Source: Bryoerythrophyllum caledonicum (taxonomy: Eukaryota > Streptophyta > Bryopsida > Pottiales > Pottiaceae). From it: 64,000 nucleotides of DNA. The stretch covers positions 37,994,199 through 38,058,198 of the forward strand of contig OZ020516.1 in the NCBI GenBank assembly GCA_963971425.1. Reading direction: 5' to 3'. The stretch's first letter is position 1. Each line of letters begins with the position of its first letter. Positions 57,596 to 64,000 of this stretch are shown in pieces. The notes under the pieces were generated by a model. The model saw only the letters and a program-made list of their open reading frames with translations. It did no database searches and had not been told where the DNA came from. The position numbers were made by a program, and so were the translations under genes.

Positions 57596-59184
57596 CTACA
57601 AGATGAATGGAAGCGCACCCACGGTGCGGCGCTCGTACGCTTTCACGGCCGCGGCCGTCGCGGCCATGGTCTCATCGAGGCGATGGTTGTGGCCTTGGTG
57701 CCGCTGCACGGCGGTCTTGTTCCCCGGCGCCACAAGAACGCTGCAAAGCTCCTCCCGCTGGTTGATCGCGCCGTGGTAGTGGTAGTACCTGAGCTTGTCG
57801 CCCTTGGGGTAATGGTTCCTCCCCTTGCGCATGTTCATTGACATGTGCACGCCCGTCGCCGTCGCGTGCCGCGCTTGCACCGCGTACTTCCTGTCGTACC
57901 GGATCCCACGCTTCAACACCTTCCTGAAGACGAGCTTCTCGATCGCCCACTCCCTGCGCCAGAGGACGAGAGTCTAAGCGCCTCGAAAAACGTGGATGGA
58001 ATGAGATGGAAGAGAAAACTGGATTCCTACCTTGCATGGCCGTCGACTGTGGTGTTATCCGCGACGCAGAGCTCGTTCGACATTAGGACCTGCTCGAAGG
58101 TGATCTGCGTAACATTCGGATTGCCGTTGAGGATCGCCGGGAGAGAAGTCGATGGCGGGATGTGCAGATACTCGTCGACGTCGAAGAAGAAGGTCCAGTT
58201 CGCCATGAAGCGCGAGCGGAAGAGGCAGTCGTTCACGACGAGGAACTGGTTGTGGTAGTACGCGTCGTAAATCTCCTGCTGACGGATGTTGTGCACGGAG
58301 ATTCGCCCTTTGCGAATCCACGGCTCAAGAACCGTCCAGACGTCGGGGTGAAAGCCTCCCGCGTCGTGGAAGATGAAGTGCGACCTGTCGCCTAAGAAAT
58401 ACGCGTGGTACGCCAGCCACTCGCGCATCCGCTGCGGGCTGATGTCTCCGTAAAGCGGCGAGCCGCAGTAGACGTAGTCGTAGGGGAAAGTTTGTGGATT
58501 GAACCGCGTCGCATTGTACTCGCCGGGCATCTCCGTGAGCACTGCAAATCGCTCCGGCTGCCGGAACCGGTCGCCATAGCCGACGGAGAGGAAGAGCTCG
58601 CCTCCCTCTCTCCTCCGTGCGCCGACGTCTTCCCCGAACGTGCATGTGATCACCACGACAGTATAGAGGCGCCCGTAGTTCCAATCCGGGAGCGTCTTTC
58701 TTGCTTTTCCCTTGATTCCTTTCGTTTTACCCTGGGGGAGCCACTCACACCTGTACGGCGGCGCGTGGAACGTCTCTATCGGCTTCGCAACGAGGCCGAC
58801 GATGGAAAATTGGCGCGCGCTGCCACGATACGCTCCCATTTCTACAAACAAGTGCGTGGCGACTCCGTGCGGCGTGAAGACGCGGAGCTCGCCCTTAGAG
58901 GCGCTCGCGATGGCGGACGAATTGATACTCTCGTGAAGGAAAGACTCCGAGAGCGCCTCATCCCCGAGGTGAACTAGCGCTGACTTGTTGCAACCTAATT
59001 CGATGCTCCGCAGCGGCAGCAGCTGCGCGAGGACGAGAAAGAACCCGCACGCCACGACGAGCGCGTACACCACGTTGATCCGCACGTCGGAGCAAGTCGA
59101 CATCCGGAACCGCACCGCGGCCTGGCACCCGAGCTCCTTGGACCACACCTTCTCCCTCCCTCCCTGCGCCTTGAAATCCTTCAT
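57596..59184 (-). CDS. GT92 (DUF23) glycosyltransferase, GALS-like, 2 exons, 503 aa
   Basis: Predicted Golgi type II membrane enzyme related to plant galactan beta-1,4-galactosyltransferases (GALS), which extend pectic galactan. Exons 59184-58031 and 57953-57596 are joined AG/G at GT-AG. The membrane anchor is at about residues 37-58 (INVVYALVVACGFFLVLAQL). The GT92 core has WNYGRLYTVVVITCTFG, FPYDYVYCGSPLYGDISP, EWLAYHAYFLGDRSHFIFHD, the metal-binding DVDEYL (D335) and, in exon 2, EWAIEKLVFRKV, ATGVHMSMN and RYYHYHGAINQREELC. Length fits GALS proteins. The first ATG is at 59184; the frame extends three codons upstream without an ATG. It is strongly GC-rich against AT-rich flanks. The acceptor sugar is not deducible from sequence. 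Confidence 0.92.
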
Positions 59185-60020
59185 AATTCTCACCTCAACA
59201 CAACACTAGAATCCTCCTCCAAATCATGCCGCGTAGCACGACAGCAACCGATTCCGCCAACCCGAAGTAGTCCCCTCTCCTCCACCATGAGGTCCAAATC
59301 ATTCCAAAACCCCTCACCTAATCCGCATACCGATCCTCCACCATCACGTGACGCACCTCACGAGTAGCCTCATGAACGCCGCAACCTGCAGATTCTCCCG
59401 AGATGAGGTCGAACTCACTCATCCCCTTCATTATTTCCATGAAAACGGAGCCACGGTCCTCGATCCCGTCCCTCCATCGCCGAGAGAAAACCTCTGCGAA
59501 AGCACCTCTGCGTTGCGAGAGACTTCCTGCTCCCTCCCAAGTCTTTCATGAAGGATTTCCGCATGCTTGTCAAGTTGTCATGGACCTTGTCTGTCATCGT
59601 GGTATTGGGACCTGTGCCGGGAGATGTACCCACAGGCAACACTCTTCGACCGGAATCTACAGGCCGCACAATCACGACCACGGGTTGCGCGACCTCCAGG
59701 TGTGAACAGTGGCCGGTACCGCGGCGCGGCATCGGGCCCATCATGAATAGAATCTAGCGGGCGACGCTGACGTGGAGGAGCCTCTGCGCACATGAATGAT
59801 GACTCGGGGCTTTTTGGTGCTGACGTGGAAAGTATGTGTCCGTCCAGCGGTCGCAGGCTCCGCGACCAGCGGTCGCAAGCGCAGAGTTGACGTGGTCAAA
59901 GGCCAGACTGTAAAGAGCCGGTTGTTTTTGATAAATATTTCTTTTCTTGGTGTGTTGAGCAAGTTCTTTTGTAAACATAACAGTTTGGGGGAGGTTTGAA
60001 CTAGCGGCAAATGGTTTTGA
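59185..60020. other. Upstream region of the GT92 gene, no further gene recognised
   Basis: Open frames on both strands (59403-59757 plus; 59415-59793 minus) overlap antiparallel and show no family. A short direct duplication 'CCAGCGGTCGCA' occurs twice at about 59845-59880. Confidence 0.45.
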
Positions 60021-60379
60021 TTAAGGTAAGTTTCCCCATAACCAACAAAAACCCATAGCCAACGCCTATAAAATTGGGGTACATCCAATCCTCCTTCATC
60101 TCATAACCACCATTTCAGTTCCAAATGGAGGTTTGCTATTAGTCAAGACCCTTACTTTTGGTCGTTGGTTATGGGGGGTACCTACTGCTGGCCACCCACT
60201 GAACATGGCTGTAGAGTTTGAAAATTCAAAACTTATTCGGTTTTCATCGGAAAAATATGAAATCACTTGGGTTGGAATTGTAATTCTATTGGCTATCACT
60301 TAAAAATCATAGTACAATTATCTCCTCTCTCCGTATATGCACATTCCTTAACTTGTCGATTTTAGGGGGGCATACCTCA
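60021..60379 (+). mobile_element. MITE family 1, copy G (full length)
   Basis: Starts 'TTAAGGTAAGTTTCCCCATA' and ends 'TTTAGGGGGGCATACCTCAG', with all family landmarks between. Terminal bases show a few substitutions. Confidence 0.8.
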
Positions 60380-60511
60380 GTTGCGTGCTACACAAGAGAC
60401 ATATGATGTCTGAAGTATGTTCCCATTTGAAAGTATTTGATTGTTGTCCCACAATTGTAAAGTGAGGCAAAGATACCATGTCACAAGAGTTTTAACTTCT
60501 TTCTCTTCTAA

Positions 60512-61321
60512 CCCTTTAGCGCCCAGGAAGCCTGAAATGGGACTTCGAAGGTGCTAAAACTCATTTGCATGAAATCCATGAGGAAATAGGTTTTTGAGAT
60601 AGGAGGTTTAGATTTGGGCATACATTACATGAACACTCTCCAACAATCATATCATGATTTGTATTTATAGAACTCTTGGAAAAGCGAGGAATACAACACA
60701 GAATTCACCAAATACACTAAAATATTGTGAATATAGTGAATACAGTGGATACCATGCTACATACTATGTTGTATTTCACACACATGCACATTGATTTTGG
60801 TCTTACATTTTGATTGAACTTTGTCTTTAAGAAATTCTTCATTGTTTTGTGATTGTTGATCCCTCTCCTCAGATACGAAACTTTCGTTTTGATTTGTATA
60901 AGGTCGGAACATTTTTATATACAATCAAATAGAAATTAAAAATAAAAATCACCAATAATTGTGTATAAATTTTTTCTTCACATATGATATGTCAATGCAA
61001 AGCTATCAACCTAGTGCACATGTGAACCACTCTAATTCAAAGTAAAAAAAATCTTGCAAGAATCTATCGATGGTTAAAGTAGTACTCCCTCCAAATTTCA
61101 TAGTTTTCACTACCAATATTTGGTAACTTTAAACACTATAATCTATTCCATCAGCTATTGGATGTTGTGCAAAATTTCCACAAAATTCTAGTCATGGGTT
61201 AAGTTCAATTTTGTAAGGTTAGATATTAATACGAGGCATTTTATTTCCATCAAATCCGATTCAAAGAAAAAAATTAGCAGAAATCTTGGTTTGTCCGGAA
61301 ACATCCCTAAGTGGTAAAGGG
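60512..61321 (+). mobile_element. TTAA-flanked element, family C, 810 bp
   Basis: Left end CCCTTTAGCGCCCAGG after CTAA (60508-60511, a decayed TTAA). The right end is the inverse of CCCTTTACCACTTAGGG before TTAA at 61322-61325. The inverted repeat copy at 54.72-54.99 kb lacks the insert and has a single TTAA at 54909-54912. Non-coding. Confidence 0.75.
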
Positions 61322-61792
61322 TTAACCTTTAAACGTCAGTCGAAACTGAATATACAATCAAGTACGTTACTCTATAGAATAAATAAAATGTAATAATTTT
61401 TTGCAAGACTTACACCTTTGGATTGAAGATTCTTTAACTAACATCTTTTATTTGGAGGTCATTTCAATATCTCAAACTTATCATGTTCAAATATGGCACT
61501 ATACATGTAGAGTATGGTGGCCAGCTTATGATGTTTAAAGTTAAATAATCAAAATTAGTTTTAAATAGCGTGCAAATAATCTTAAATGCAACCAAGATCC
61601 ATGATATAACATGACCTCTCCTTCCTCCTCAAATGTTGATAAATTACAAGAAGATAAGCCTTGGAGCATGAAGCTACCTATCTGCCTTGAATAAGGGCGG
61701 TTGTACATGATCCGACTTTTAATAGGAACCAACCATCTAATATGAGTTTAGAGACTACTAAGTTCTTTCATCCTTGTCAAAATTCTAGTTAA

Positions 61793-61853
61793 CCCCTAAA
61801 GGACCAGAGTCTCCTTCGGGGGGATTTCTGATTTTGGGTTGGTCTTTTAGGGG
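61793..61853 (+). mobile_element. 61-bp TTAA-flanked mini element, family A ends
   Basis: TTAA at 61789-61792 and 61854-61857. It begins CCCCTAAAGGACCAGAGTCT, identical to the left end of 55922, and ends GGTCTTTTAGGGG. Almost the whole interior is deleted. Confidence 0.8.
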
Positions 61854-61857
61854 TTAA

Positions 61858-62665
61858 CCCCTAAAGGACCAACGCAATTTTTCCTCAAAAACCCTCCAAA
61901 ACTGCCATTTTCAGCGCATTCAACACAAAATGATAGAAAATTATTTTTTTGAAAATTTAACCATAGGATCTTCTACTAGACTTGTATGAGAGTGTGTGGT
62001 GAAATTTTTGGTAAGTTTCACCGCACGGATTGAAAAATATTAGCCTTTGAAGTGCGACATAATCTCTTTTTCAGGTCATACTATACACCTTCAACAAACT
62101 TCGACCACCTTCTATGGCAACTTTTTGCACTACGGGCCGTGATTTTATTGTCTTAACTTGAAAAGGATCATGTTAGGCACATGTGCACCAAATTTTAGAA
62201 GTAGAAGAGGTGTAGAAGATGTCCTAAAAAATCCTGCAATGCACCTATGTGTCGAGAATCAACAATACACTTTATATTTTGCATATATCATATCCTTCTC
62301 AAATATTTGAAATTCACAAATCCGTACGGTAGATGCAAAGATCTCAATTTCCTTTCCAAGAGGACATTTTCAATCTTTTAAATGGACAAAAACTCGAATT
62401 TCTATTGAATTTAGAAGTTATTAAAGTTTGGTGACAATATTTGTGATATGTCACACTAAACTGCTGCACTATTTGTATATGTAAGTAAAAATAAATTGTA
62501 ACTTTTGAACCGTAAGTCGGAATTCTACGAAGTTTGTGTCTACGCAAAGCTAATCAAAAGTTGGCCATTCAGTAAAAAATCTCAGAAAATAATGCCTAGA
62601 ATTGAGAATGTGGTACCTTACCTAAACTCAAAACGTCCTCCGAGGGGACATCGGTCCTTTTGGGG
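61858..62665 (+). mobile_element. TTAA-flanked element, 808 bp, abutting the mini element
   Basis: It shares TTAA 61854-61857 with the 61-bp element and ends before TTAA 62666-62669. Ends are CCCCTAAAGGACCAACG and, inverted, CCCCAAAAGGACCGATG. The interior is only distantly like families A and B ('CACCGCACGGATTGAAAAAT'). Non-coding. Confidence 0.75.
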
Positions 62666-62669
62666 TTAA

Positions 62670-63087
62670 GAGAGCACTTAGCTCTTCCATTGATCTAATA
62701 ACTATTAAAAGTGAACAAATAATTATATTCAAGAAAAGATATCTTATTGTGACTTTACAAACAACTCAACAATAACGAGTAATTCTAACGCTTTTATCAT
62801 TATAAGTCAGATACCATGGCAAATTTATAAAAGTATACATCCATAACATTTACATATCCATTTGAAAGACGGTCACTCCACCTTTCTCTCCAGCTACCTG
62901 TGTAGAAAGGTTAGTTATTTTACACGACGTAGCAGTATTTGACACCTGTTCAGAGTACACTTTTGAATATGAGCATCAACATACAACTCATGTGTTGGAT
63001 ATTTTCATGGCCATGGAACAGATTGTTTGTCAGGATCCTCCAAAGCGACAACAGAAGGTAATATTTTTTAAAAAGGAAATATAACAA
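62670..63087. other. AT-rich intergenic DNA, nothing recognised
   Basis: No supported gene or repeat. Confidence 0.5.
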
Positions 63088-63243
63088 AAGTCATTTTTAA
63101 ATGCTGTAAGTTTTTACTCTTGATGAATACTTTTACCAACTACGATCCGCCTCTTTAAGTAGTATAGATGATTGTGCTCTCGATAAAAACCTTCATCACT
63201 TCCAAATCATAAAGTGTGGACACACTAAACATCATTTTCAGTG
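63088..63243 (+). mobile_element. MITE family 2 relic lacking its left end
   Basis: Matches family 2 from 'AAATGCTGTAAGTTTTTACT' through 'CTTGATGAATACTTTTACC' to the right terminus 'ACACTAAACATCATTTTCAG' plus TG, followed by TA. The left inverted end is absent. Confidence 0.65.
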
Positions 63244-63919
63244 TAGTGTCCTCTACCTTACATTACATTGATGTACAGGCACATGCAAAGGCATTCAATA
63301 TAATCAAAAGCGTACAATATTGAACCATACAACGACTGGTTAGTAACTGCGATACGTAGTACAACAGTTACAAACCCGTAACATACAAGAAAGCACCACC
63401 CATCACTCCATAAACCCAAAAGGCCCATCAAATTGTCAATAGAATGCACCATCACCCACCACAACTTTGTTGAAAACCGAAACAACTTCTGTTGAGCCAC
63501 CAGCAAACACCGCACCTTTGTTGGCAACTACCGTCACTTTGGACACTACTTGCCGAACAAATTATTTTCCTACATCGGAATAGTCCAGACACAATGGATA
63601 TCAATGGGTATCACCTAGAAAAATCTCTTGAAAGTTTCATTTTTTTTGGGGGCATTCTTCATTTAAAATGAATTATGTACAAAACTGACAACCAAAATCC
63701 AAGATGAAAGGCTAGCTTTAAACGATTGAAAAGTCCATTGATTTTCTGAAACAAGTTACCTATACCACTTCGGCTATCTTTCTAGGTAAATTAATATTCC
63801 AAATTAAATAGATTCAACAATCCCAACTCCAAGAAAGATTGGTTTATATAGTGTTTTGGATTATTTTAAATTAGTGAAAAATAAGTAAAGAGACCACCTT
63901 TCCCCACCACAAAAGCCAT
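63244..63919. other. Intergenic DNA, nothing recognised
   Basis: An 89-codon minus-strand frame (63258-63527) has no family signature. Confidence 0.5.
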
Positions 63920-64000
63920 AAAGGTAAGCCCCCTAAAACCGACAAGCTACGGAATGTGCATGTAAGGAGAGAGGAGATAATTATACTATTATTTTTCAGT
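63920..64000 (-). mobile_element. MITE family 1, copy H (cut by the window end)
   Basis: Starts 'AAGGTAAGCCCCCTAAAACC' after TA and continues with 'GAGAGGAGATAATTATACTA' to the last base. Confidence 0.8.

Overview
The window looks like nuclear DNA from a streptophyte (a land plant or charophyte alga). Six genes have many short GT-AG introns and plant-type products: VPS51, a Pumilio RNA-binding protein, an epoxide-hydrolase-like enzyme, a SINA/SIAH E3 ligase, a VAT-1-like oxidoreductase and a GT92/GALS-type Golgi glycosyltransferase. A seventh, intronless gene encodes a plant-type protein of unknown function. A short interstitial run of the plant telomere repeat CCCTAAA is also present. The exons of most genes from 31 kb on are GC-rich; the intergenic DNA is AT-rich and packed with small transposons. 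I cannot name the species.

Layout. 1-2.6 kb: 5' part of VPS51 (minus strand, runs off the left edge), with a ~280-bp tandem repeat upstream of it (2.6-3.5 kb). 3.6-17.9 kb: no gene recognised; nested miniature transposons, minisatellites and LINE 3'-end relics. 17.96-25.9 kb: a near-complete non-LTR retrotransposon bounded by a 13-bp target-site duplication. It opens with a ~390-bp CAA tract, has a 2A-like ribosome-skipping motif, and encodes an AP-like endonuclease, reverse transcriptase, RNase H and a C-terminal CCHC plus restriction-like endonuclease. This is the dual-endonuclease layout known from the Dualen/RandI clade. 26-31.6 kb: more small transposons and truncated LINE ends, one carrying a nested MITE. 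31.7-51.8 kb: gene-rich part, with Pumilio (+), epoxide hydrolase-like (-), SIAH-like (+), VAT-1-like (+) and a plant protein of unknown function (-). 53-57.4 kb: MITEs and a nested pair of TTAA-targeting elements. 57.6-59.2 kb: GT92 glycosyltransferase (-). 60-64 kb: more TTAA elements and MITEs.

The exon models of the five multi-exon genes complete within the window were built by hand. Each closes to a whole number of codons: Pumilio 1129 aa, epoxide hydrolase-like 312 aa, SIAH-like 295 aa, VAT-1-like 357 aa, GT92 503 aa. The genes are unrelated housekeeping, regulatory and metabolic loci, with no sign of a shared pathway. The most unusual content is the LINE and the set of TTAA-flanked elements, whose target sites are confirmed by empty-site copies elsewhere in the window.
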